From assembly GCA_005799265.1 (NCBI GenBank), contig SYHD01000211.1:1-41831 (forward strand): DNA of 41,831 nucleotides. Direction: 5' to 3'. This document shows positions 8,314 to 16,477 of the stretch, one piece after another; positions within the stretch are counted from its first letter, which is position 1, and each line of letters opens with the position of its first letter. A program made the position numbers and the translations under genes. The notes under the pieces were generated by a model. The model did not search any database. It was not told where the DNA came from and saw only the letters and a program-made list of their open reading frames with translations. The DNA is from Planctomycetia bacterium (lineage in GTDB: Bacteria > Planctomycetota > Planctomycetia > Gemmatales > Gemmataceae).

Positions 8314-9705
8314 TTATACCAGCCCGTCGATCGTCTCCCAGCCCGGCATTGCCTGGCCGATCTCGCGCGGCAATCCCGGAATCAGACGCACCTCGCCCAT
8401 GTCGAATACCTGGTTCATGATCGTCGCGATCACGTTCTGGATGCGGACCGGGCTGGTCGCCGCGTCGCCGCCGTTCGGGGTAGAGCGGCCGATGACCTGG
8501 CCCATACGCAGACCACCGCCGGAGAGCAGGAGTGGGCCGAGGTTGCCCCAGTGGTCGCGGCCGCCGCCCTGATTGATGCGCGGCGTGCGGCCCATTTCAC
8601 CGCAGACGACGAGCAGGATCTTGTCGGTTAGGCCGCGGGCTTCGAGATCTTCGATGAACGCGGAGACGGCCCAGTCGAGCGGCACGCCCATGTAGCCCAT
8701 GCCTTCGCCGACGGGAGCGTTGTTGACGTCGGCGTGCATGTCCCAGACAAAGTTCGTCGTCACCGTCACGAAGCCGGCGCCGCGCTCGCACAGACGACGA
8801 GCGAGAAGCATTAGTTTGCCGAGGCTCTTGGCGTTGTCAACGTAGTTGTTGTAGTTGTTCCAGCGGCGGTCGATGTTCTGCGGGCGGATGAGCGGCGCGG
8901 TATCGTAGGCGGCGAGGGTGCGTGGGTCTTCCTTCGAGAGGTCGAACGCCTCCGAGACGCCGCCGAGCACGGTCGAGAGCGCCTGTTCGCGCACGCGGTC
9001 GATGCCGTCAACCGTCGCACGTTCGGCGGCGGCCCATTGCACCGCATCGAGTTGGCTCAAGAGTTCGCGGCGGTCGCTGAGGCGGCTCATTGGCAACGCG
9101 AGCCGCATGTCGCTTTGCAGGTTGCTGCCGGTTGATGGATCGAACGGCGCGTACGCTTGGCCGAGCATGCCCGTCGAATTGAAGCGGCCGAACGCGGTGG
9201 TGCCGGCCTGCGTGCTGGGATCGACCGAGCGCGGCAAGAGCAGCACGTTGGTCGGCATGCCGCTTTCGGGATGATTGCTGCCGGCGATGCGCGCGTAGAT
9301 CGAACCAAGGCTGGCGCCCGAAGTATCGCGGCCGACGACCGGCTTGATGTCGTGATTGCCATCGCCGGGGACGTAGGAGCGGACGACGCTGATCTTGTCG
9401 GCCAAGTTCGCGAGCTTGGGGAAGGTGCTGCCGAAGGTGACGCCGGGGAGGCGCGTCTGCACCTGGCCGGTGGCACTGCGGAACTCAACGGGGGCGGACG
9501 GTTTCGGATCGAACGTCTCGATCTGGCTGGGCCCGCCGTGCAAGAAGAGGAAGACGACCGAACGATCGCGCAACACGGAACGGCGCGGCTCGGCAGCTTT
9601 CGCTTGCAGCAGGTTCATCAGGGACAATCCGCCGAGCGTGAGGCCGCCGACTTTGAGGAACGAACGGCGGTTCAGACGATCGTCGCGGTCGAAAATGGTC
9701 AACAT
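8314..9705 (-). CDS. DUF1501 protein, Tat-exported
   Basis: A 463-residue DUF1501 protein of the alkaline-phosphatase/sulfatase-like superfamily. The N-terminus has a twin-arginine signal (L-N-R-R-S-F-L-K followed by a Gly/Leu hydrophobic stretch). Family hallmarks visible: F-L-F-L-H-G-G-P-S-Q-I-E-T-F-D-P-K-P, a C-G-E-M-G-R-T-P-R-I-N segment and the following G-G-R-D-H-W-G. In planctomycetes DUF1501 genes usually follow a DUF1549/DUF1553 cytochrome-like gene; none is present here, so this copy is an orphan. Start: ATG 9705 follows an AGGGGGG tract and begins the signal peptide; the longer open frame to 9876 adds unrelated residues. Catalytic role unknown. Confidence 0.9.
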   Translation of the reverse strand: MLTIFDRDDRLNRRSFLKVGGLTLGGLSLMNLLQAKAAEPRRSVLRDRSVVFLFLHGGPSQIETFDPKPSAPVEFRSATGQVQTRLPGVTFGSTFPKLANLADKISVVRSYVPGDGNHDIKPVVGRDTSGASLGSIYARIAGSNHPESGMPTNVLLLPRSVDPSTQAGTTAFGRFNSTGMLGQAYAPFDPSTGSNLQSDMRLALPMSRLSDRRELLSQLDAVQWAAAERATVDGIDRVREQALSTVLGGVSEAFDLSKEDPRTLAAYDTAPLIRPQNIDRRWNNYNNYVDNAKSLGKLMLLARRLCERGAGFVTVTTNFVWDMHADVNNAPVGEGMGYMGVPLDWAVSAFIEDLEARGLTDKILLVVCGEMGRTPRINQGGGRDHWGNLGPLLLSGGGLRMGQVIGRSTPNGGDAATSPVRIQNVIATIMNQVFDMGEVRLIPGLPREIGQAMPGWETIDGLV

Positions 9706-9885
9706 ATCAGGCCCCCCTGAAAGTGCGTGGTTTGGCGGAACGTAGGTGTTTATATCAGATAGAGATCGGCAATGCGAGAAGAAAGATTTACAATTTGCCG
9801 TGCGGCCGCCTGCGATGGAGCGTCTGGGAGCGAGCGAAACCCGGAACCGCAAGCAGCGATTGCGATGCGACCCCAATCCAGGTGC

Positions 9886-11418
9886 TCATCGGTTACGGTC
9901 AATGAAGCGAGCAGACTGAGCCACAAGTCCGTCTGGTTCGAGCCGGACCACATCGACGCCGCGGAACTTTCGGCGCTGGGTCTCGCGCATCCCGAGTTGA
10001 CGGGGCGAGGCGGTCATCTCGTTCATCGCGTTGGGAGGCGCGACGATCCACAGCGGCTGGTTCCCGACTGTTTCATTCGCGTTTTTCGCCGTGAAACCCG
10101 CGGGCAAAGATTGCCGCAGTTCGGGGAGGACGTGGCCGGCATAGACCTCGTCGATTTCGGGGCACCAAATCCGGATGTCGTCATGCGAGGCCCGTTGCTC
10201 GTAAACGTAGCAGATTGCCTCGCGGAATTCCCATTGGGCACGAGGTGGCACGTTGCCCTTGATTATCTTGAATCCGGCAACACCGAGGAGGATCAAGAGG
10301 AGAGGCGCCAGTAGAGCGGAGTGCCAGCGCCAGGAAGCTCGCTGCCAAAGATCCGCCAGCCCGGCCATCGCCAGGCACCAAACGCTTGGAGCGAGAAAAA
10401 AAACCGTCCTGCCACTGAACGGGTATTTCGTGGCGAGGGCGGCACAATAGGTGACGAGTACCGGCGCAACCAGAAGCACCGTGAGGGGACGCGATTGCCG
10501 CCAGAGGATGCCGACGCCCCAGGCCGCCAGGACAAGCAACGGAATACCGAGTCCACTGTTGCCGTATTCGGGCAGGCCTTCGAGGCGGCGCATCGTCCAC
10601 GAAGCCACGGCGGGCACTGAGGAATCAGCCGGAAAGCCATCCCAACCACGCCAGTGCTCCACGAGCCCAGGATAATACATATGGCGCGCCTGGATGTACC
10701 AAACTCCGAAAACGGACACCAATAGTACTGCGTTCAGTGCCGCCCAGTATCTCCAACGCGATCGGTCGCCTCGTTCAAGCAGATCGGTGAATAGCGCCAG
10801 GCTGACTCCGGCAAACGCCAGCACGCTGGCAAACGAGATCCACGGCAGCAATAGTCCGAGAGTAAGGAGAACGCCCGCGGCGGTGCGACCCGCGCGGAGA
10901 TCCTGAGTCTGAACATAGACGGCACACGTAAAGAAAAGTACGACCGAAGCCAGGAAGTCAATTGAATAGCAGCGAACCTCAGAGCCATGGAACACATGAT
11001 GGTAGGAAAGGGCGCAGAAAGCGACCGCCCAGTAGGCGCCTGGCCGACCGATCACGCGCAGGGCGGCGGGAAGCAACAGCACCAGGCCGAGCAGCCCGGC
11101 GACAAACGCCGGCAGGCGCATGGCCAACTCGCCAGGGCCCGCGAGCAGATACAGCCCCTTCAAAAGCCAGAGAAACAGCGGCGGGATGATCGTCTGCGTC
11201 GGCAATGGGCCGATCAGCTCAAACGCAGATCGTTCATAGATCGGCACCAAAAGAAATGCCTCATCGTACCAAAAGGAAAGGCCGGCGAAGTAATGGGCCG
11301 TGCGCATCGCGATACCGACGACCAAAAAAGCGGCAACCAACACGGGGCTTTCCAGCACGTTCTTGACCCGTAGCAGCCATTGCGGCCGGCCTTCGCTCTG
11401 GGCAATTACCGCGTCCAT
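9886..11418 (-). CDS. GT39/ArnT-like membrane glycosyltransferase
   Basis: A 510-residue polytopic membrane protein. It has the first-loop acidic motif of the GT-C fold (S-F-W-Y-D-E-A, about residues 50-56), an extended periplasmic loop with S-Y-H-H-V-F-H-G-S-E-V-R, and roughly a dozen hydrophobic segments, ending in a soluble C-terminal domain. Such enzymes transfer a sugar from a polyprenyl-phosphate donor to protein or lipid at the periplasmic face. An AAGGAGA Shine-Dalgarno sits 7 bases before the ATG. Acceptor and sugar cannot be read from the sequence. It is 180 bases from the DUF1501 gene with no overlap. Confidence 0.82.
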   Translation of the reverse strand: MDAVIAQSEGRPQWLLRVKNVLESPVLVAAFLVVGIAMRTAHYFAGLSFWYDEAFLLVPIYERSAFELIGPLPTQTIIPPLFLWLLKGLYLLAGPGELAMRLPAFVAGLLGLVLLLPAALRVIGRPGAYWAVAFCALSYHHVFHGSEVRCYSIDFLASVVLFFTCAVYVQTQDLRAGRTAAGVLLTLGLLLPWISFASVLAFAGVSLALFTDLLERGDRSRWRYWAALNAVLLVSVFGVWYIQARHMYYPGLVEHWRGWDGFPADSSVPAVASWTMRRLEGLPEYGNSGLGIPLLVLAAWGVGILWRQSRPLTVLLVAPVLVTYCAALATKYPFSGRTVFFLAPSVWCLAMAGLADLWQRASWRWHSALLAPLLLILLGVAGFKIIKGNVPPRAQWEFREAICYVYEQRASHDDIRIWCPEIDEVYAGHVLPELRQSLPAGFTAKNANETVGNQPLWIVAPPNAMNEMTASPRQLGMRETQRRKFRGVDVVRLEPDGLVAQSARFIDRNR

Positions 11419-11989
11419 GCCACTCTCCTTGTGCCACCAATTTACATTTCATCCAGCGACTCTATATCCGCATTGACAATTTCTTTGCAAGTCGTCTTTG
11501 TTGCGCGGAGTGCCTCTGGAGTTTTGGGGAAGCAGGACAAAGTACGACGGTTGAGTGCCATATTTACTTCACGCGGTTGATCCTGACATTAATCCGAAGC
11601 GCAACTTTGCAAGGCCGCAACTGTCTTGGCACAAAGTTCAAGTAAATTCTTGTAGCTCGCGAATACTCACTCCAACGGTTCGGAACGCCCGTCCGGTTCC
11701 CCCTCCAGAATAGAGCTTGCGGCAAGCGAGGATACAGGGGCGACAATGATGACGCTCACCCAGGGGCATGTCCGGAATGATTCGCGAATTCGGATCGTAC
11801 GGTGAAGACATGGTTGAATACCTCAACAAGCATCCAATTCTTGAGGCACTTCACCTGCAATTCTATTGTGCATAGCCGAGCCGTCGGATTCAGATCAATC
11901 GGACGATAGACGAGACGTACTCTGGGTTCGGCTCATACAAAAGGTTCGGGGCGATTGTCGGAGCGTGTATTCTGGGCTTGGAGGGATAG
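11419..11989. other. 571-base intergenic region, AT-richer than its surroundings
   Basis: It separates the glycosyltransferase and the glutaredoxin-like gene, which diverge. The stretch is clearly less GC-rich than neighbouring genes and holds no long frame. The only candidate gene is the short minus-strand frame listed at 11638-11811. The promoters for both flanking genes should lie here, but I cannot pick convincing -35/-10 boxes. Confidence 0.6.
11638..11811 (-). CDS. possible small ORF, 57 residues
   Basis: A short frame starting ATG at 11811 with GAGGT about 10 bases upstream. It contains H-H-C-R-P-C-I-L-A-C, a cysteine cluster that could bind a metal, and a C-terminal part ending in R-E-L-Q-E-F-T. 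I do not recognise a family. It may be a real small zinc-finger-like protein or the remnant of a longer gene, since an overlapping frame continues downstream. Low confidence. Confidence 0.3.
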   Translation of the reverse strand: MSSPYDPNSRIIPDMPLGERHHCRPCILACRKLYSGGGTGRAFRTVGVSIRELQEFT

Positions 11990-12286
11990 ATGGGCTTCTC
12001 GATTTGGCGCTGGTTGCGCTGGGTTCCACGCCAGCGGCCCGACCTGCGCATAATCGTCTACTCGCGCAAACAGTGCCCGCTGTGCGACGAGGCCTGGGAA
12101 CTGCTCAACAAAAAGCAAAAGCGCTGGGGATTCGTACTCGAGAAGCTTGAAATTGACGGCTCGCCTGATCTCGTGCGGGAACATGGCGATTGCGTGCCGG
12201 TCGTGACCATCAATGGCCGGGTGCATTTTCGCGGCCACGTCAACGAGGTGCTGTTGCAACGGATCCTGGCTGCGCGCTCCACGTAA
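11990..12286 (+). CDS. glutaredoxin-like (DUF836-type) thioredoxin-fold protein
   Basis: A 98-residue thioredoxin-fold protein. The redox motif C-P-L-C sits about residues 29-32 after the strand R-I-I-V-Y-S-R, followed by the cis-Pro segment V-P-V-V-T-I-N-G. Length and layout match the glutaredoxin-like DUF836 family. A GGAGGG Shine-Dalgarno lies 4-5 bases upstream of the ATG. It probably reduces a disulfide or mixed disulfide in the cytoplasm; the partner is unknown. It converges on the glycosylase gene with only 7 bases between the two stops. Confidence 0.85.
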   Translation: MGFSIWRWLRWVPRQRPDLRIIVYSRKQCPLCDEAWELLNKKQKRWGFVLEKLEIDGSPDLVREHGDCVPVVTINGRVHFRGHVNEVLLQRILAARST

Positions 12287-12293
12287 TGGACAC

Positions 12294-12914
12294 TCACGCA
12301 TCCGATTGCGGCACGTTGCCCAGGCTCCGCCATATGTACCAGGTGGCGATCGAGCGATACGGCTTCCAGGCGGCGCCGATTTCGTGCAGCGAGTCCTTCT
12401 TCGGCAATTCAGCAAGCTGATAGTGTTTTTGCACTCCCGCGCGCAATCCATAATCGCCCACGGGGAGCACGTCGGGGCGGCCCAGCGAGAAGATCAGGAA
12501 CATTTCCGCCGTCCACGGGCCGATGCCGCGCACTTGCACAAGGGTTTCGACCACTTCGTCATTGTCCATCGTCTTGAGACGCTTGAGAGGAACTTCGCCT
12601 CCCTGGCATTTCTCGGCAAGATCGCGAATCGCCAGCCGCTTGCCGCGCGATAGGCCCGCTTCACGCAGCACATCGTCCGCGGCAGCGAGAAGACGCCGCG
12701 GCTGAAAACGCCCGACAGCCTTGCGCAATCGGCCGGTGATCGCCTCGGCGGCTTTCGTCGAAATCTGCTGCGACACGATCGCTCGAACGAGAAGAGCGAA
12801 GTGATCCGGGTCGAGCCGCAATGTACACGGGCCGATGGCGCGGATGATCGGTCGCAGGACCTGGTCGCGCCGCGCCAGATGGCGCTGGGCCTGGCGGAGA
12901 AGTTTCTCGTCCAT
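12294..12914 (-). CDS. DNA-3-methyladenine glycosylase, AlkA-type HhH-GPD
   Basis: 206 residues, the compact AlkA/MAG-like form without an N-terminal domain. The helix-hairpin-helix reads V-R-G-I-G-P-W-T-A (about residues 128-136), followed by the catalytic Asp in P-V-G-D-Y-G (Asp154). There is no C-terminal cysteine cluster, so it is not a Nth/MutY-type enzyme. It removes alkylated purines from DNA in base-excision repair. Start: ATG at 12914 begins the family core; the open frame further upstream runs through the terminator hairpin and is not coding. Confidence 0.88.
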   Translation of the reverse strand: MDEKLLRQAQRHLARRDQVLRPIIRAIGPCTLRLDPDHFALLVRAIVSQQISTKAAEAITGRLRKAVGRFQPRRLLAAADDVLREAGLSRGKRLAIRDLAEKCQGGEVPLKRLKTMDNDEVVETLVQVRGIGPWTAEMFLIFSLGRPDVLPVGDYGLRAGVQKHYQLAELPKKDSLHEIGAAWKPYRSIATWYIWRSLGNVPQSDA

Positions 12915-12939
12915 CGCATCGCTCGGGTGAAAAGGAAAA

Positions 12940-12961
12940 CCCGCGAAGGATTCTTCGCGGG
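12940..12961 (-). terminator. intrinsic terminator of the secreted coiled-coil gene
   Basis: Read on the minus strand: CCCGCGAAG, a 4-base loop, then CTTCGCGGG (perfect 9-base stem), followed at once by TTTTCCTTTT. It lies about 40 bases after the stop of the gene at 13003-13884 and just before the glycosylase start, so the two genes are separate transcription units. Confidence 0.85.
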
Positions 12962-13002
12962 TGCTTTGAATTGAACGCCGCTTGCTTCCGAATGCAAGAG
13001 TG

Positions 13003-13884
13003 TTACTTCTTCTTATCCTTTTTCTTTTTCGGATCGGCGCCGACGATGCCAGGAATGGGGCTGTCTTTGGTGAGCAGGATAAAACTGACGATGGGGCGTT
13101 CGATGTTGCCGACGCCGTCTTCGTCCTCCTTCGCGCCGTTTTTCTTGGCTTTCGGCGGCATGAGGACCAGCTTTGCTTCGGCGCCGGGAACAATCTCGTC
13201 GAGTTTTGCCATGTAGCCAGGCTTCGTCTTGTCCGTGCCGCGCAGGTCGGCTTTTTCCTTGTCGGAGTACTGCTTGAGGTTGCCGGTGTCGTCGTACTCC
13301 AGAGACAGAAACATTTTGCGAATAGGAACCTTGTCCTGCAATTCCAGTTCGAAGTCCTTCTGCGAGGTAACGATTCGGTAAGGCTCGTTGTTAGGATTGG
13401 TTTTCGTGGGAGATTTGCCGTCTTTTGGATACAGGTACTGTTGCTGAATTTGTATCTGAAGCTTCGCCATCTCCAGCTGAATCTTCTGGAGTATCCGTTG
13501 CTGCTCTTGTGGCGTCTTCGCTCTCTTGGCTCGTTCTTGCTGGTAGAGGAGTTCCTGATAACGTTTCATGAGTTGCGCTTGGGCGTTCGCCTGCGGATTG
13601 CCGCCGGTCTTTGGGTTGTCTTTGGGCGCTTTGTAGTTGGGGTTAGGCTCCCATTTGGGAATATCGACACGTAGAACGACGGACTTGCCGTCGACGCCGA
13701 CGGACAGGATTGTCCCGGAGACATCCTTGGCCTTTTGGAGCATGAGGTAGTCCGCAGGCAGTGCGGGGTTGCCCGCGTCCTTCGCCTTCTTGTCTTTTTT
13801 CTGGGCGAGTACCTCATCCGAGGCGAGCGCAATCAACAATGCCAGAGCGCTGCCGAATCCGAGCAACCGCGCTGCGTACGACAT
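13003..13884 (-). CDS. secreted protein of unknown function with central coiled coil
   Basis: 293 residues. The signal peptide spans residues 1-27 (L-A-L-L-I-A-L-A-S-D-E-V-L-A-Q). A short beta segment (V-S-G-T-I-L-S-V-G-V-D-G-K-S-V) is followed by a Gln/Lys-rich helix near 100-150 with heptad-like spacing, then another beta-rich part, and a Lys/Asp tail ending K-K-K-K-D-K-K-K. No enzyme motif. An AGGGGAGA Shine-Dalgarno lies 8 bases before the ATG. It has its own terminator and diverges from the pseudopilus operon. Lineage-specific secreted protein; function unknown. Confidence 0.75.
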   Translation of the reverse strand: MSYAARLLGFGSALALLIALASDEVLAQKKDKKAKDAGNPALPADYLMLQKAKDVSGTILSVGVDGKSVVLRVDIPKWEPNPNYKAPKDNPKTGGNPQANAQAQLMKRYQELLYQQERAKRAKTPQEQQRILQKIQLEMAKLQIQIQQQYLYPKDGKSPTKTNPNNEPYRIVTSQKDFELELQDKVPIRKMFLSLEYDDTGNLKQYSDKEKADLRGTDKTKPGYMAKLDEIVPGAEAKLVLMPPKAKKNGAKEDEDGVGNIERPIVSFILLTKDSPIPGIVGADPKKKKDKKK

Positions 13885-13885
13885 G

Positions 13886-13947
13886 AATCGATCTCCCCTA
13901 TTTAAGCCAACTCTCTACAGATGACGATAATCGATTTCTCCTATTTA
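13886..13947. repeat. pair of 19-base direct repeats in the leader region
   Basis: The two copies, 13886-13904 and 13929-13947, differ at two positions (AATCGATYTCYCCTATTTA) and start 43 bases apart. The copy nearer the gene contains the Shine-Dalgarno of the 13003-13884 gene. They could be a duplicated leader or an operator pair (43 bases is about four helical turns). Confidence 0.6.
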
Positions 13948-14098
13948 GACACCTGCATATTCAAAAAGTTCCGAGAAATGCGAGAACTTGATCTATACAT
14001 GCGTTAATATACCACAAGGCTGGACCAGAAATTCTGGCACTGCCCCAAACCCAGGTCAATTAGAAAAAAAGACGCACACTCGCCGGACTGAGTCATCC

Positions 14099-15262
14099 GT
14101 GAACCCCCTGCAAATCCAAATCGACGCCCTCGATCCGACCAGCCCGGAGCGGACCGGCGCGCTCGTTGACCTCATCCTCGCGGCGGCGGTCGCGCGCGGG
14201 GCCAGCGATGTTCACTTCGAGCCGACGGATCATTCACTCGACGTCCGTTTTCGGCTCGACGGCGTGCTGCAGCCGGTCGCAATTCTCACGCGCGATCTGG
14301 CCGTCAACGTCGTCGCTCGGCTGAAAGTTCTCGCCGAGCTGTTGACCTACCGACGGGACGTGCCGCAAGAAGGACGCTTGACGAACGGTCTGGTCCGGTT
14401 CGGCGCCGACATGCGCGTCAGCACGTTTCCAACCATCCACGGCGAAAAGGCGGCGGTGCGCATCTTCGGCGCCGGCGTGGGGGTGCTCGATCTCGAGCAA
14501 CTCGGCCTGCCCGACTCGCTGCTCGTCCAACTGCGGACGCTCTTCCTGGAACGGAATGGGGCGATCTTCCTGACCGGGCCTTCCGGCAGCGGCAAGACGA
14601 CCACCCTCTATGCCTGCCTGCGCCATCTGCACGTCGAAAGCCGCGGCGGCAGGCATATCGTCACCATCGAGGACCCGGTCGAACAGGTGCTCGAAGGGGT
14701 GACGCAATCCCAGGCTCGGCCCGGCGGCGAATTTGATTTCGCCCGCGGCCTGCGCAGCCTGTTGCGGCAAGATCCCGAGATCATCATGGTCGGCGAAGTC
14801 CGCGACTCGGAGACCGCCCACATCGCCATCGAAGCCGCGTTGACGGGGCATCTCGTGCTTAGCACCTTGCACGCCGGCTCCGCGTGTGGTGTAATCAGTC
14901 GCTTAGTGGAGATGGGCATTGAAACCTATCTGCTCACCAGCGGCCTCAAGGGGATCTTGAACCAGCGGCTCGTTCGCCGCATGTGCACGGCCTGTCGACG
15001 CCAGGCAGGCGCGGATTGGGAGGCGCCCGGCTGCGAACACTGCTACGGCGCCGGGTTCCGCGACCGCGTCCTGCTGGCCGAGTTGGTAACGCTCGACGCT
15101 CCCTTGAGGCAAGCGATTCTCGGCCGCGCGGACACGGCGGAGTTGGAGCGCGCCGCGTTGCAATCGGGAAGACCGACAATCTGGACCACGGCCGAACAGG
15201 CGCTGGCGGATGGCTTGACGACCCGAGCGGAGATCACGCGCGTGTTGGGGCCGCGATCATGA
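14099..15262 (+). CDS. GspE/PilB-family secretion ATPase lacking the N-terminal domain
   Basis: 387 residues from the GTG at 14099; an in-frame start at 13988 only adds a tail without family character. Walker A is GPSGSGKT (160-167), the Asp box IEDPVE (190-195), Walker B E-I-I-M-V-G-E-V-R-D (227-236) and the His box STLHAG (255-260). A CxxC...CxxC zinc site follows (C-T-A-C and C-E-H-C). The usual T2SS_E N-terminal domain that docks to GspL/PilM is missing; the protein starts near the PAS-like N2 region. It powers pseudopilus or pilus assembly from the cytoplasmic face, and heads a six-gene operon. Confidence 0.9.
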   Translation: MNPLQIQIDALDPTSPERTGALVDLILAAAVARGASDVHFEPTDHSLDVRFRLDGVLQPVAILTRDLAVNVVARLKVLAELLTYRRDVPQEGRLTNGLVRFGADMRVSTFPTIHGEKAAVRIFGAGVGVLDLEQLGLPDSLLVQLRTLFLERNGAIFLTGPSGSGKTTTLYACLRHLHVESRGGRHIVTIEDPVEQVLEGVTQSQARPGGEFDFARGLRSLLRQDPEIIMVGEVRDSETAHIAIEAALTGHLVLSTLHAGSACGVISRLVEMGIETYLLTSGLKGILNQRLVRRMCTACRRQAGADWEAPGCEHCYGAGFRDRVLLAELVTLDAPLRQAILGRADTAELERAALQSGRPTIWTTAEQALADGLTTRAEITRVLGPRS

Positions 15263-15263
15263 G

Positions 15264-15320
15264 GCCGCTTGCGGCTTCGTGTTCGCGCGGCGTCTTGCAA
15301 ACGCCAAGCAGCAAACAGCG
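15264..15320 (+). repeat. dispersed palindromic repeat, copy A
   Basis: A 57-base element starting GCCGCTTGCGGCTT, located between the GspE stop and the GspF Shine-Dalgarno. It aligns over its full length with copy B (17740-17796, opposite strand) and partly with copy C (18277-18316). The first 12 bases form a small GCCGC/GCGGC hairpin. It looks like a REP-type intergenic element. Confidence 0.75.
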
Positions 15321-15334
15321 ATTCAGGAGCCATC

Positions 15335-16477
15335 ATGTCCACCGACAATCCCCAACCGCCGACGTCACCCAGCGGCGGTGACTTCACTGCGAAGCCGCCG
15401 GCGCCGTTCACGACAGGCGGTCCGCTCTCGGCGGAGAACCTCGTCACACTCAACGAGGAGATCGCCGGCATGGCCCGTGCCGGCTTGCCACTCGATCAGG
15501 GACTCGCCGCCCTCGCGCGCGAAATGAGCAGCGGTAGACTACAACAGGTGACGCAACAGCTCGCGGACGACCTGCGCGCGGGGCACACCTTGCCCCAGGC
15601 AATCGAACGCCAGAAGGACCGCGTCCCCAACTATTACGCCGCCCTGCTCGCCGCCGGCATACGCACCGGCAAGATCGGCGAAGTGCTCGCCACGCTGACA
15701 CTGTACGCCCGCGCCATGGCCGAGTTTCGCGGCAACGCCCTCAGCGCCACGCTCTATCCGAGCGTGGTCCTGCTGATCAGCTTCGGCATCTTTGCTTTCA
15801 TGGGAATCTTGATCGTCCCCAAGTTTGAGCAAATTTTCATGGACTTCAAGATCAAGCTGCCGTTGATTACCGAGGCGCTCATACTCGTCAGCAGGTACAT
15901 GGTCAACGGAATCCTTTTCGTGCCGATCGTGGTTGTCGTGGTCAGCCTCGTCAGCGTGCGGTTCTGGCTGCGTTCGTCCGCCTGGGGGCGCGGCGTGTGG
16001 GCGCGGATCGTTTATGCCTTGCCCCTTGTCGGTACGTTGATCCGATCTGCCCGGCTGGCGGCGTTCACCGACCTGCTCGGTATCCTCGTCGATCAATCGA
16101 TTCCATTGCCAGAAGCCTGGCGGCTGGCGGCGGAAGCTTCGAGCGATCCGCTGTTGAATGAAGGCGCCGGGAAGGTCGAAACCGAGCTGCGTCAAGGTCA
16201 GGCCCTGGGCGCCGTGCTCAGGCAGCAGCGCCTGGTTCCGGAACTGATCGTGTGGATGGTGCAATTCGGTGAACGCCAGGGGACGCTGGGACCAACGCTG
16301 CATCACGTCGCCGAGTTCTACCGACGTCAGATGGGAAATCGCGCCACGCTCATACGCATATTGCTACCCCCGCTCTTGATCATTATTTTGGCAGGCTCGA
16401 TCGGCGCACTGTTCATATTCGGCATGATAGCGCCCCTCGTCGCGCTCTTGGACGCCCTCAGCGGAGGGGGGAAGTAA
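15335..16477 (+). CDS. GspF/PilC-family inner-membrane platform protein (first copy)
   Basis: 380 residues. A Pro/Gly-rich leader of about 30 residues precedes two T2SSF domains. The first contains G-L-P-L-D-Q-G-L, followed by a membrane segment and I-L-I-V-P-K-F-E-Q-I-F, the conserved family motif; the second contains S-I-P-L-P-E-A-W-R-L-A. Membrane helices lie near residues 148-170, 190-215 and at the C-terminus. A CAGGAG Shine-Dalgarno sits 6 bases before the ATG; the longer frame from 15269 is translated repeat sequence. It is the platform on which the ATPase drives pseudopilin assembly. It overlaps the next gene by one base (TAATG). Confidence 0.9.
   Translation: MSTDNPQPPTSPSGGDFTAKPPAPFTTGGPLSAENLVTLNEEIAGMARAGLPLDQGLAALAREMSSGRLQQVTQQLADDLRAGHTLPQAIERQKDRVPNYYAALLAAGIRTGKIGEVLATLTLYARAMAEFRGNALSATLYPSVVLLISFGIFAFMGILIVPKFEQIFMDFKIKLPLITEALILVSRYMVNGILFVPIVVVVVSLVSVRFWLRSSAWGRGVWARIVYALPLVGTLIRSARLAAFTDLLGILVDQSIPLPEAWRLAAEASSDPLLNEGAGKVETELRQGQALGAVLRQQRLVPELIVWMVQFGERQGTLGPTLHHVAEFYRRQMGNRATLIRILLPPLLIIILAGSIGALFIFGMIAPLVALLDALSGGGK

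Noticed and set aside
14234-14872. Long minus-strand frame opposite the GspE gene, and similar long frames opposite other genes (for example 19626-20189, 33557-34927, 36671-37945)
   Set aside because: These are GC-rich shadows of well-supported genes; their translations are low in hydrophobic order, rich in Arg/Ala/Gly and have no recognisable motif or Shine-Dalgarno.
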